Source: Gayadomonas joobiniege G7
Lineage (GTDB): Bacteria > Pseudomonadota > Gammaproteobacteria > Enterobacterales > Alteromonadaceae
Length of the DNA stretch: 64,000 nucleotides
Assembly (NCBI RefSeq): GCF_000300815.1
Contig: NZ_AMRX01000006.1
Coordinates: forward strand, 1-64,000
Direction of reading: 5' to 3'
Part shown: piece after piece, positions 10,501 through 17,426 of the stretch
Layout of the letters: every line of letters begins with the position of its first letter
Position numbering within the stretch: the stretch's first letter is position 1
The notes under the pieces: generated by a model
Database searches by the model: none
Told to the model about the DNA's origin: nothing
What the model saw: only the letters and a program-made list of their open reading frames with translations
Position numbers and translations under genes: made by a program

Positions 10501-13500
10501 GCGGCCACGTTAGAGATTAGCCCTGATGGCAAGCGCATTAGTTTGGTTCCAATTAACAGTTTATCTGCGGGTCGTCAGTATTATGCATATGCTCGTAATT
10601 TAGATGATTTGAGTGGTAACCGAGCATCAAACCTTAGCTCGTATTTTTACACTAGCTATGAAACGGACGTGCTGGCTCCTGTCGTTGTAAGGTCCACGAT
10701 TGCCAGTGGGGATAGCGAGATACCCCTGAACGTTAAAATTAATTTATTATTTAACGAAACGATAGCGGAATGGAAAGATGGTCAAGCCTCATTGAGCTTG
10801 GTTTCAACCGGACAAGAGATCCCCATTGTGATTGGAGAGGTTCGCGCTCAAAATTTAATTAGCATTAAACCACAGCAATTGCTTGAGCCAGATTCGGATT
10901 ATCGTTTAACTGTTAGTGGGGTTACGGATCTATCGGGTAATCAAATGGCCGATACGTACGTGCTTGACTTTACAGCTGCGACCGAAGTAGACCTTGGTGA
11001 AGGGACAATTCTACGATGGAGCCTCCCGCATAATAGTCGAGATGTTGCGCTAACTCCGAGTCTTAAAGTATATTTTAGCGAAGCAGTTGATGCTGCGCTG
11101 ATTAATGAATCCACTGTGCGTTTGCACGACAGCACTACCAATTTGAACGTCAATATTCAGCGAACTTTAAATGACGACCGCACAGTGCTGACGCTTACGG
11201 CTGATGAGCCACTTAAACCTGAACGTAGATATTATATCTATATAGGATACAGCCCTTATTTAACTGATTTAGCTGGAAATCGCTTACCCACCGCCTCGCG
11301 TAGTTTCTACACCGGAACTGAGACGGATACAAGCGGGCCTGCTATCATAGGTGTGAGTAGCCAGTCATCAGCGTCTGAACTCCCGACGAACGCGCGAGTT
11401 GATATTGCTTTCAATGAACGTATTAGTGACAGTTGTGATTGGTGGGACAATGTCAAACTAGTGTCCGGAACACTAGCGATGGATACCTTGGTTGAATTGT
11501 CTGACGACCGAACTCGCTTATTTGTTACGTCTGTTGACGGCTTATCCGCAGGCACTGAATATAGCATTCAAAGCGATAGTTTGTGCGATTATTCTGGTAA
11601 TACTATTAGTGGTCAACTGGCCGTGTTTAAAACCGCCGATGATGCGGTTGAAGATACTCAAGGGCCGGCGATATTAAATTTAAGTCCGGCCGACAGGGAG
11701 TTGGACGTAAATCCGGATATCGCACAATTAACTTGGACATTTAACGAAAATATATCAGCTTTGAGTCACCCCAAAGTCACAGCCAATGGTCTAACCGTAC
11801 CGGGTGCTTATGAAGTGGTTGCGAATGAAATTATATTCAAGCCCGCCATATCATTGCAGGGTAATACTCAGTACAGGGTTGAGTTTTTAAATAACATCTT
11901 AGATTTAGCTGGTAATAATAGGTCCTTAGGATATAAGTACTTTACTACCGCTGCTCAAGCAGATAGTGAAAGGCCTCAGGTGAGTGCTATTACGCCAAGT
12001 GATCAAAGTGCAGACGTCAGTCCGTTGATTGATATTCAGGTTCGCTTTAGTGAACCTATGGCGATAGATACGTTAAAAACAGAGCATATTTCATTATATG
12101 CCAACGGTAATGTGATCACACCGTCAATCAGCTACTCAGCAGATGGTAGAGTCATGACATTGCAGGCAAACTTGCCCGATAATACGATAGTTAGTGCAGT
12201 GATCTCTGATGGTGTGACTGACTTATCAGGCAACCCGGTAACACCTTTTATCAGCAGCTTTACAACTGGATTTGCGTTAACTCGTGATGCAAGCCGACCT
12301 AAGATAAATCAGCAACTGCCTAAGAATAACAGCTCTGGTTGGATTGACCTCTCTGAGATTGTGCTTTACGCCAGTGAGCCGTTAGATATAGAGAGTCTAA
12401 AAGAAGGTTTGGTACTGGTCCAAAATGGGCAGGTGATCGAAGCTGATATTAGTCTAATGGGCGATGGCCGAACCATTCGAGTCACAAATAAAGACGGGGG
12501 GTTTGCCGCAAACAGCCGCATTCAATTACATTTAGATCATGTTGTAAAAGACTTAAATGGCAACCCATTAACAACGTACGATAGTAGTGTATTTACCACC
12601 GCAGAAACAGATGGTTTTGGTGTACGTCCCCGTGTTCAGGCCTATTATCCAACAGCAAGTACGTTAGGGGTACCCAAAAATGCCGTGATCACAGCGCGAT
12701 TTGATGAAGCCTTAGATTCGGCTACTTTAGGGTCTGAATCCGTTTACATTCGTAATGTTACTGACGGTTGGGTAACAGTGCCATCAACTGCGAGTTTGGA
12801 CGATTCTGGCCGAATTATTAAAGTGGAGCCTGATGCGTTATTTGAAGCAGGCAAACAGTACTATATTGATTATCGCGCCAGCATTAAAGACACTGACGGT
12901 GATAACTTGTATACAAATTATGGTCATTACTTCAATGTCTCAGATGATGCTACAGAAGATACTAGGCAGCCTAAAGTAAGTTATTTCAGCCCCTTCTCTG
13001 GTAGTAAAGGGGTTGGGATCAACACTTTATTCTCTGTACAATTTGATGAACCAGTAAACCCGCTAAGTTTTGCGTTAGGTACCGACATTGATATCGAATT
13101 TAGCGATTCTGAAAAAGTGCTGTTTTACCGTAAGCCCCAGCCTCTAAGCTCTTCTCAAACACATACTGAAACCCTGTCAGGGTTAACAGATATTGCTGGG
13201 AACATTTTGATAAATGCCTCAACAACGTTTGAAACTGATAGTGGTCCAGATTATATCAATCCGGAGTTGCAAGACTATAGTATTTCGAATAATAGCCTCA
13301 ATGTATCGCTTAAACCCGTGATGGAGTGGGAGTTGAGTGAAGCAATTGATGTGACTAGAGTCAATAGTAACAATGTATACCTATACAATAATGAAACTAG
13401 ACTAAATGTTCCTACTACGCTAGAGGTCTCTGCTGACGGCAAGTTTATTAAAATGACGCCACTGGAAGTCCTGCAAGAAAATGTACGACATTACGCGTAT

Positions 13501-14874
13501 TTATATAGGATGAGAGACCTGTCTGGAAATAGTCTGTCGAACAAATCGAGCTATTTCACGACCGGCAGTGAGCAAGATACCACGCCTCCTGAAGTTATCG
13601 GGGCGAGTGTGGTTGATGAGCAAGTGGATGTGCCTGTTAATGCGGTCTTTCAAATTCGTTTCAATGAACCTTTGAGTGCACTGAAAGCGGACTGGGTTAG
13701 CCTACAATCGGCGACCGGAGATGCCATTCCGTATACGCTGGCGCTGTCACGAGGCCGCACATTAATGACTATTCGTACAGATACTCTATTAGCAGCCAAT
13801 AGCGAATATAGCTTAAAGGTAATGTCTGCAGTTGATATATCTGGCAATGTACAAATACAAACATACCAAGCTAATTTTGAAACCTCAAATCAAGCTGATT
13901 TTAAACCAGGGTCAGTAGAACTTTGGCCAATGCCGAATAATGCAAACAATGTATCAGCTAACCCGTTATTGCAGGTCCGATTTAACGAAAAAATCAGCGC
14001 TGCTAGCATAGATGGCGACACAGTCTATTTGTATAACAATGCAACGCGATTACGTGTCACTGCCAGTTTGGCTTTAAGCAGCGACCAGAAAACATTAACA
14101 GTGATACCCAACGAAGCATTACAAGCAAATACTCGTTATTATCTTTATATTGGTTATACGCCTTATCTACATGACTTAGCAGGCAACCGGGTGGCTCAAT
14201 CATCCTCTCGTTATTTTACCACAGGCGACTTTGATACGGCCGATGTCACTAAGCCAACAGTCACGCATGCGAGTATGACCAATGGTCAAACAGATCTACC
14301 TGTGAATAGCGAATGGGTGTTCAAGATATCTGAAGGTTTAAGTAACACCTGTCCGATAGCAGAGTCTGTATTACTGACCAGTGATGGTGTATCAATTGAT
14401 AAGTCAGTGAGCATTAACAGTGCTCGTGACCTGTTAACAATTAAGGCAAATCAGGACCTAATGATAAATACCACCTATCAGATAACACTTACCGGGCTTT
14501 GCGATTATGCTGGCATTCAAATGGATGACTATACTCTAGAAGCCAGGGTCGGTGCAGACAGCGCAAAAGATAATTCTGGGCCTAGGTTGATAGCGAGCTC
14601 GCCGCAAAACCAAACAACGGATGTTGCTTTGGATACAGTGATTGAACTCAGTTATGACGAAGTGGTCAGCCAACTGTCAAATCCCGAGCTTTATCAAGGC
14701 ACCAATAAAGTGCCTGTGAACTATACTTATGATGCAGGTAAAATTTCGCTAAGCCCGCTTGAGGCATTGGCGCCTGTAACCAGTTATCGTGTAGATCTGG
14801 GTTACAAAGCAAAAGACTTGTCTGGAAACCAGCGTAGTAACTCAGACATTAATTTCACCACAGTTGCAGAGTAA
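4537..14874 (+). CDS. Giant secreted repeat protein: LVIVD propeller, Ca-binding blocks, 24 Big_5 Ig-like domains
   Basis: This 3445-residue protein has a signal peptide (cleavage near residues 22-25, VSA-KSA). In order: a Big_2-like domain (about 105-190); a thrombospondin-3/EF-like calcium block rich in DxDxDG (195-295); a second Big_2-like domain (300-395); a beta-propeller of LVIVD repeats (400-695; units such as DYVYIAAGSSGLIVVDIS); an Ig-like domain; a second DxDxDG block (788-856); and 24 Ig-like domains of Big_5/SbsA type (859-3445), each about 97-114 residues and ending in DLSGN...FTT. Domain types recur every nine units. No RTX, LPXTG, PEP-CTERM, autotransporter barrel or TM anchor is visible at the C-terminus, so the export and anchoring route is open. 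All 12 cysteines can be paired. It is probably an extracellular structural or adhesive protein. Its precise role is unknown. Confidence 0.9.
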   Translation: MKTVKLLRAVTIAAVIFSSVSAKSAEGDLNENCVINILNRTIQVSEDGGWSLPNVPSNQGSVRARATCIDEQGASVSGQSGYFNLLTNGITRVGSIEFTEPEPVPVSIRFFSNSRINLNMVGQSYQLQVTAEYPGGITDDVTAASTGINYISSNSSVAAVNSNGLVTSVGSGNALITASKDGQVVTRLVAVSFTGDQDGDGLPDDYETNNGLDPNDPADAFEDKDNDGLSALDEYLAGTDIAKADTDGDGIQDGEELAEGEDGYITNPLVTDSDNDGLNDFLEVSLGSSPTDSSSADYENAITSIEVRPSNVIMTFNGIDSETSTQLSVTANLLDGSQLDVTAKTNGTIYQSSDLSVVSFGAEDGKLFAGADGQATVTVQLFEQQKQIPIIVESFQPDGVASLSLSSSVKDNQVSGDYVYIAAGSSGLIVVDISDKQNPKEVASLDLEGDSSDVKVLGDYVYLATGSSGVQVINVSEPTQPVFVTQLDTNGNAVDMAMQNNYLYVVSGEGGLEILNIEQPNLPFIVSRLDNLGNLLSVDVSGDRVAVADRSSLLMIDIQDPGSPMRLGSVNIGNIRAVALSGDYAYVACYTCGYKVIDVSNPNRPLILTNDQSSRFYPSDLALTNGFAFFSDVLFVNAVPFVNIFDPRNTVFQGVIDIREFGDRDASYVSVDSAYVYSTGYNQLYISQYRVISDTQGIAPDVDILGPLDGEVVVENSRVLLTANATDDVAVAGVRLKINDTVIATDTTIPYEIPVTIPSGINRLNLVLEAFDFGNNVNDDVSVLIVEPDGDSDGLGDNEEVFTWFTDPENPDTDDDGLLDGLEIELSTDPNDTDSDDDGRSDGDEVNAGTDPLNPDITAPNVSQVTPAQDAVDICENVNLSIIFNETVRLKSVNSDTVQLTEVADNAQPLNGFINLVTGNTEIVFNPTDLLKDNTQYQVTVGAVKDDAGNPVSPNFTSTFTTGDCVDEERPTVVQLSPLHSATDIPVNASVSIIFSEPVDPVTVTSDSAYLYDSVSNTRVATQISLTNNNTSLTLTPDTPMLVGRRHYIYLTSTIKDSFGNPLSYSRRDFTTAFDRDGQAPQIDVVSVQDGATDFPLNGQLAVRFDEALNAVYLSKLEIIDSDGAPVETTKSITSGNRRVILKPVENLAANSQYQFVIDGVQDLSGNLFANPMTFTFHTGSETDTETGGILDWSIENNERDVALNALIAVRFDEAIDETSIESDSFYLQDLETNRKVAGTFSLTEQGRLLTFIPDTKLRESRRFYIYVGRSPYLQDYAGNFVAQNKGRYFYTGIESDESVPEVVLSSFSSNATGLPVNSQLRIDFNDRLSKACQLESSVSLMQGDTLVAANSSFTNDEYSIVVQASENLASNTEYQIRVSGLCDLSGNQIDEHLYVFTTGTEVGADTVAPSLTDISPANNVTDVSINSAIIMTFDENIAQHVKPEIKGAGVTISGSYQVDNNKLTFTPDSPLPGDTRFTVLLQSNIEDMAGNTRYLGNRYFTTEVTQDNDAPQIIAVSPANESVDIHPRQDVVVTFNEPIDTSTLTAQNIALFVNGSEINSTVNRSVDGRQVIFSASLPANAVVSIVATSAIKDLSGNKLQPAISSFTTGVEDDDNERPSIVSQQPQSGTDNWREVNEIYFYTSEAVDEASLVDAYRVVENGIQVNADLELIGDGRVIKLTPEQAFTDNALVQVYWLTTATDLSGNPLTSYNGHFTMAPEPEQLGVRPFVEAVYPDNDNVATPINVNILVRFSEAMSAASFGSESVKLYDVTGGWTIVNTRLQLDASGQVLLIEPTSNLLPENRYYVEITNRLEDTDGDTLRSSVGDYFTTTATKVADSIAPEIIQFSPALNEKNVAINSYFSAQFNEVVNPISLSADTYRDVRFAEGNTRVRYHNRVPLQPREDVVVDYPQLTDLAGNLGLEKQTQFTTSNSVDTQKPQLIAQSYANNTSDVPINTQFNWLFDEAIDPVSITSGGVYLYDNLDKVNVAATLEISPDGKRISLVPINSLSAGRQYYAYARNLDDLSGNRASNLSSYFYTSYETDVLAPVVVRSTIASGDSEIPLNVKINLLFNETIAEWKDGQASLSLVSTGQEIPIVIGEVRAQNLISIKPQQLLEPDSDYRLTVSGVTDLSGNQMADTYVLDFTAATEVDLGEGTILRWSLPHNSRDVALTPSLKVYFSEAVDAALINESTVRLHDSTTNLNVNIQRTLNDDRTVLTLTADEPLKPERRYYIYIGYSPYLTDLAGNRLPTASRSFYTGTETDTSGPAIIGVSSQSSASELPTNARVDIAFNERISDSCDWWDNVKLVSGTLAMDTLVELSDDRTRLFVTSVDGLSAGTEYSIQSDSLCDYSGNTISGQLAVFKTADDAVEDTQGPAILNLSPADRELDVNPDIAQLTWTFNENISALSHPKVTANGLTVPGAYEVVANEIIFKPAISLQGNTQYRVEFLNNILDLAGNNRSLGYKYFTTAAQADSERPQVSAITPSDQSADVSPLIDIQVRFSEPMAIDTLKTEHISLYANGNVITPSISYSADGRVMTLQANLPDNTIVSAVISDGVTDLSGNPVTPFISSFTTGFALTRDASRPKINQQLPKNNSSGWIDLSEIVLYASEPLDIESLKEGLVLVQNGQVIEADISLMGDGRTIRVTNKDGGFAANSRIQLHLDHVVKDLNGNPLTTYDSSVFTTAETDGFGVRPRVQAYYPTASTLGVPKNAVITARFDEALDSATLGSESVYIRNVTDGWVTVPSTASLDDSGRIIKVEPDALFEAGKQYYIDYRASIKDTDGDNLYTNYGHYFNVSDDATEDTRQPKVSYFSPFSGSKGVGINTLFSVQFDEPVNPLSFALGTDIDIEFSDSEKVLFYRKPQPLSSSQTHTETLSGLTDIAGNILINASTTFETDSGPDYINPELQDYSISNNSLNVSLKPVMEWELSEAIDVTRVNSNNVYLYNNETRLNVPTTLEVSADGKFIKMTPLEVLQENVRHYAYLYRMRDLSGNSLSNKSSYFTTGSEQDTTPPEVIGASVVDEQVDVPVNAVFQIRFNEPLSALKADWVSLQSATGDAIPYTLALSRGRTLMTIRTDTLLAANSEYSLKVMSAVDISGNVQIQTYQANFETSNQADFKPGSVELWPMPNNANNVSANPLLQVRFNEKISAASIDGDTVYLYNNATRLRVTASLALSSDQKTLTVIPNEALQANTRYYLYIGYTPYLHDLAGNRVAQSSSRYFTTGDFDTADVTKPTVTHASMTNGQTDLPVNSEWVFKISEGLSNTCPIAESVLLTSDGVSIDKSVSINSARDLLTIKANQDLMINTTYQITLTGLCDYAGIQMDDYTLEARVGADSAKDNSGPRLIASSPQNQTTDVALDTVIELSYDEVVSQLSNPELYQGTNKVPVNYTYDAGKISLSPLEALAPVTSYRVDLGYKAKDLSGNQRSNSDINFTTVAE
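7441..8103 (+). repeat. Partial super-repeat: two Big_5 domains matching positions 8 and 9 of the cycle
   Basis: Domains 2 and 3 of the array start at 7441 and 7771. Domain 2 (AYLYDSVSNTRV, then RRHYIYL) resembles domains 11 and 20. Domain 3 (FPLNGQLAVRFDEAL, ending in an ETDTETGG linker) resembles domains 12 and 21. They therefore form the tail of a truncated first cycle. Domain 1 (7111-7440) does not fit the register and looks like a cap. Confidence 0.6.
8104..11004 (+). repeat. Super-repeat copy 1: nine Big_5 domains
   Basis: Nine Ig-like domains start at 8104, 8434, 8761, 9067, 9388, 9715, 10057, 10348 and 10675. Each resembles the domain about 2.9 kb downstream more than its immediate neighbours. 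Position 1 carries YIYVGRSPYLQDYAGN, position 2 a cysteine pair with GLCDLSGN, position 5 an RPSIVSQQPQ opening, and position 6 GVRPFVEAVYP and GGW. Copies have diverged at the DNA level, so the duplication is old. Confidence 0.75.
11005..13911 (+). repeat. Super-repeat copy 2: nine Big_5 domains
   Basis: Domains start at 11005, 11335, 11662, 11971, 12295, 12625, 12967, 13258 and 13585. Offsets from the matching domain of copy 1 are 2901-2910 bases throughout. Matching features are YIYIGYSPYLTDLAGN at position 1, the cysteine pair with SLCDYSGN at position 2, RPKINQQLPK at position 5, GVRPRVQAYYP with DGW at position 6, and VNPLS at position 7. Confidence 0.75.
13912..14871 (+). repeat. Super-repeat copy 3, partial: three Big_5 domains
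   Basis: Domains start at 13912, 14251 and 14578 and correspond to positions 1-3 of the cycle: YLYIGYTPYLHDLAGN at position 1, a cysteine pair with GLCDYAG at position 2, and the Cys-free GPRLIASSPQ type at position 3. The protein stops after position 3. Confidence 0.7.
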
Positions 14875-14883
14875 GGTAATGAT

Positions 14884-15324
14884 ATGAGTATAAAGTCTTT
14901 AAAATGGTTAGTGACCTTTGCATTGTTTGTTTTGCTTGTTTATGCCGCGATCTGGTTTAAACAAACAGATCCCGAAGCGACGATTATAAAAAAGCCAGTG
15001 TATAGCTTAGAGCAGCAGGGTAGTTCAGTGCAGATAAAACAAACTGAACGTACAAATTCAAGTTTGTTAAAAACGGACACCGAGCTGACAGAAGTTGATG
15101 CAGCAGGGTTATCACTAGAGTCAGACGCGGCTGCCGTTGATAACGTACAGCAATTAAAAGCTCAACAAGCAAAGATAAAAAAAATGATGCAAGTTTTAGA
15201 TCAAAAAATCCATGCAGGTGAGGAGGTTGCCGAAATCGAACAAAGCCTACAAGCAAGTTTGGCCGAGTACAATAAACTTGCATTACCACTGGCATTAAAA
15301 CAAATGCAGGAAAGACAAAACTGA
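14884..15324 (+). CDS. Single-TM protein with coiled coil
   Basis: This is a 146-residue protein with one N-terminal membrane helix (about residues 9-25, VTFALFVLLVYAAIWF), then a polar stretch and a predicted coiled coil (about residues 88-143, with QQLKAQQAKIKKMMQVLDQK in the middle). It would sit in the inner membrane with the coiled coil in the periplasm. It starts 9 bases after the giant gene, and its stop codon shares a base with the next start (ATGA). This is a strong sign of translational coupling with the thioredoxin-fold protein. I do not recognise the family. A scaffold or export helper for the giant protein is possible but is inference only. Confidence 0.75.
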   Translation: MSIKSLKWLVTFALFVLLVYAAIWFKQTDPEATIIKKPVYSLEQQGSSVQIKQTERTNSSLLKTDTELTEVDAAGLSLESDAAAVDNVQQLKAQQAKIKKMMQVLDQKIHAGEEVAEIEQSLQASLAEYNKLALPLALKQMQERQN

Positions 15325-16169
15325 TGACACTTTATAAAAACTTTTTATCGCTTTTGTTTGGCGTTACTTTTTATTTAGTGTTTAGCTTATCCTCATTGGC
15401 GGTTACTGCTTTGCCGATTCCATCAGAGCAAACAGAAGAAGCCTTTTTACTCAATGGCTGGCGGGCTGATCGTCCGAATTTATTGGTGTTTAAAGATCCG
15501 CATTGCCCCTATTGTGTAAAAGCGGCAAAACAGCTGGAGCAATTAGCTGGTTACAATATTTTTGTATTCTGGTCACCCATTTTAGGAGAAAAAAGTAAAC
15601 AAAGTGTCGCTCAGTATTTTAGATGTGAAAGGCCTGTCTCAAACAGAATTTTAAGAGCTATGGTTACACGCCAGCAGCCAGCATGTGACAGTGCGATTAA
15701 ACAAGATTTATTGGCTATCAATAACCACTTCGTTGAGCAATATCAAATAAACTCAGTTCCTTCATTTTATCTTCAAGGGCAAGGTGTCAGTTTAAGCCAG
15801 TTATTAAAATATCAGCATAGCAAAACCCCCGTTATGGGGATTCAACCGGACTGGAGCAAATTTAACGCATTAAAATATTTACCCGGATGGCAAGCTAAAA
15901 ACCAGATGCTAATCGTTAGTGATGCTGATAGTGGCGCATTACCCGCTTGGTTGGCTCAATATCAGCCGGAGTTTGTTATAGTGAATAGCAGCCAACTCGC
16001 AAAGACAGAAGGTTTTTTTAATTGTAATTCAGCTCATTGCAAAAAAAATAAAATAGCAGAATATGAGCAGCAAAAAGCGCTATTTTATTTGCTATTTGAT
16101 GGTCTTTTAACGCAAAATCTGTCTGTAGTTATTAACAGTCAGGGTAAAATTAATGAGCTTAGACCCTAG
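15324..16169 (+). CDS. Periplasmic thioredoxin-fold protein with CPYC motif (DsbC/DsbG-like)
   Basis: This 281-residue protein has a signal peptide or anchor (about residues 8-28). A thioredoxin-like fold follows, with FKDPHCPYCVKAAKQLEQL near residue 56 and a cis-proline loop INSVPSFYL near residue 145. This matches the catalytic pattern of DsbC/DsbG-type disulfide isomerases, although the DsbC dimerisation domain is not evident. The C-terminal 90 residues form a second alpha/beta region with a C-x4-C pair (CNSAHC). Its start overlaps the coiled-coil gene by one base, placing it in the giant-protein cluster. That fits a role in forming or reshuffling the disulfides of the cysteine-containing exported proteins upstream. 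The thiol-redox function is likely; the specific substrate is inferred. Confidence 0.8.
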   Translation: MTLYKNFLSLLFGVTFYLVFSLSSLAVTALPIPSEQTEEAFLLNGWRADRPNLLVFKDPHCPYCVKAAKQLEQLAGYNIFVFWSPILGEKSKQSVAQYFRCERPVSNRILRAMVTRQQPACDSAIKQDLLAINNHFVEQYQINSVPSFYLQGQGVSLSQLLKYQHSKTPVMGIQPDWSKFNALKYLPGWQAKNQMLIVSDADSGALPAWLAQYQPEFVIVNSSQLAKTEGFFNCNSAHCKKNKIAEYEQQKALFYLLFDGLLTQNLSVVINSQGKINELRP

Positions 16170-16443
16170 TTCCGCTTGGTATGTATATATTATTAAAGCC
16201 AGCGACTCGTCTTTGTACACTGGGATCAGTACAGATCCGCAAAGGCGGTTTAATGAGCATCAAGGCGGTGCAAAACAAGCAAAATATTTTCGCGGAAGGG
16301 CACCTATATCTATTGAGTATATTGAAATGTGCCAATGTCGGAGAACGGCGAGCCAGCGAGAATATGCGATTAAAAAGCTCACTAAAACGCAAAAATTAAA
16401 CTTAATTAAAACTTATCTTCTTGCCCATTCAGTAAACGTTTGA
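16153..16443 (+). CDS. GIY-YIG domain protein (UPF0213/YhbQ-like)
   Basis: This 96-residue protein spans one GIY-YIG nuclease-type domain: WYVYIIKASDSSLYTGIS holds the two YI/YTG strands, R27 and R28 follow, and EYAIKKLTKTQK corresponds to the conserved glutamate helix. Length and layout fit the small YhbQ/UPF0213 proteins, whose biological role is poorly defined. The ATG at 16153 overlaps the end of the thioredoxin-fold gene by 17 bases, and its own 3' end overlaps plsY on the other strand by 38 bases. It probably rides on the transcript of the exported-protein cluster without being functionally part of it. Confidence 0.88.
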   Translation: MSLDPSSAWYVYIIKASDSSLYTGISTDPQRRFNEHQGGAKQAKYFRGRAPISIEYIEMCQCRRTASQREYAIKKLTKTQKLNLIKTYLLAHSVNV

Positions 16444-16981
16444 TGTTATTGCGATGTCGCCAGACAATCAGCAGCGATAAAACACTGTAGGTTATGCTGT
16501 AGTCAGATCCGGCCGCAAATAACAACACAGGACAAGCAAGCACGGCGCAGATAGAAGCGAGTGACGCATAATGAAATAAAAACATAGTAATCACCCAAAT
16601 TACTAATAATGATGAAGCCACTCCAGAGGCAACTGGGAAAATACATCCGAGCGCACAAGCAACGGCTTTTCCACCTTTAAATTTATGAAAAATAGGCCAA
16701 ATATGTCCGCTACAGCAGGCAACAGCCACTAACCCAGTTTGATCTGCCGACAATTCAAATTTGAATGCGGTCCAAATTGCTATTAGGCCTTTTAATAAAT
16801 CCAAGACAAAGGTTAACAAACCGGCTTTAAAACCACCAATTCGGTACATATTGGTCGCACCCGGGTTTTGCGACCCTGAACTGGTTGGATTAACTGTGTG
16901 ATATAACAAAGCAGTGACTCTGGCACCTGAAATAGAACCAAGCAGATAAGCAAGAATACAAACCAGAATCGTTTTTTCCAT
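16406..16981 (-). CDS. plsY: Glycerol-3-phosphate acyltransferase PlsY
   Basis: PlsY transfers an acyl group from acyl-phosphate to glycerol-3-phosphate at the inner membrane, the first step of phospholipid synthesis in the PlsX/PlsY route. The 191-residue protein has five or so TM helices and the family motifs GSQNPGATNMYRIGG (glycerol-3-phosphate loop) and KFKGGKAVA. I chose the ATG at 16981 because MEKTILVCILAYLLGSISGA is the usual PlsY N-terminus. The frame extends 27 codons further upstream, but those residues are not typical. It lies divergent to folB, a common arrangement in Gammaproteobacteria. Confidence 0.93.
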   Translation of the reverse strand: MEKTILVCILAYLLGSISGARVTALLYHTVNPTSSGSQNPGATNMYRIGGFKAGLLTFVLDLLKGLIAIWTAFKFELSADQTGLVAVACCSGHIWPIFHKFKGGKAVACALGCIFPVASGVASSLLVIWVITMFLFHYASLASICAVLACPVLLFAAGSDYSITYSVLSLLIVWRHRNNIKRLLNGQEDKF

Positions 16982-17070
16982 GGACAAAAAAAGGTACACT
17001 GCAATATTAAGGTTTTGCAATGATAGCAAAATCCAATACTTTAAGATAACAAAGACGGGCAAATTTAATC

Positions 17071-17424
17071 ATGGACATTGTGTTTATTCACAATTTTGAA
17101 ATAAAAACAAAAATAGGCGTGTTTGAGTGGGAACACGATATTCTTCAAACACTGATATTTGATATTGAAATGGCTTGGAATAATAGTTTGCCTGCTAAAA
17201 CAGATGATATTACCGCGGCGCTAGATTATTCTAAAGTGACAGAGTTTATTCGCTTTTATTGCCAAAATCACCAATACGAGCTAATTGAAACGTTAGCAGA
17301 GCGTTTGTGTGAAAACATTATGTTATCTTTTGCGGTACCCTGGTTGAGTATGCAAATTAAAAAGCCGGGTGCGATTGAAGATGCGGTGGTTGGGGTAAAA
17401 ATAGAACGAGGACAAAAGGTTTAA
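17071..17424 (+). CDS. folB: Dihydroneopterin aldolase FolB
   Basis: FolB converts 7,8-dihydroneopterin to 6-hydroxymethyl-7,8-dihydropterin and glycolaldehyde in folate synthesis, and also epimerises dihydroneopterin. The length (117 residues) matches the family. The N-terminal strand MDIVFIHNFEIKTKIGVFEWEH carries the conserved IGVFxWE motif. TAALDYSKVTEFI and LIETLAERLCE supply the substrate-pocket Tyr and Glu, and KKPGAIEDAVVGVKIER closes the domain. It is followed after two bases by folK, the next enzyme in the pathway. Confidence 0.94.
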   Translation: MDIVFIHNFEIKTKIGVFEWEHDILQTLIFDIEMAWNNSLPAKTDDITAALDYSKVTEFIRFYCQNHQYELIETLAERLCENIMLSFAVPWLSMQIKKPGAIEDAVVGVKIERGQKV

Positions 17425-17426
17425 AC

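Noticed and set aside
7441-14871. Repeat array as a possible CRISPR or recent DNA amplification
   Set aside because: The repeats are protein-level domains of about 300 bases with strongly diverged DNA in one open frame. No short identical repeats with spacers exist.
4537-14874. Giant protein as a type I-secreted RTX adhesin
   Set aside because: No glycine-rich RTX nonapeptides or C-terminal type I signal are visible, and no TolC/HlyB/HlyD genes are adjacent. An N-terminal Sec signal is present.
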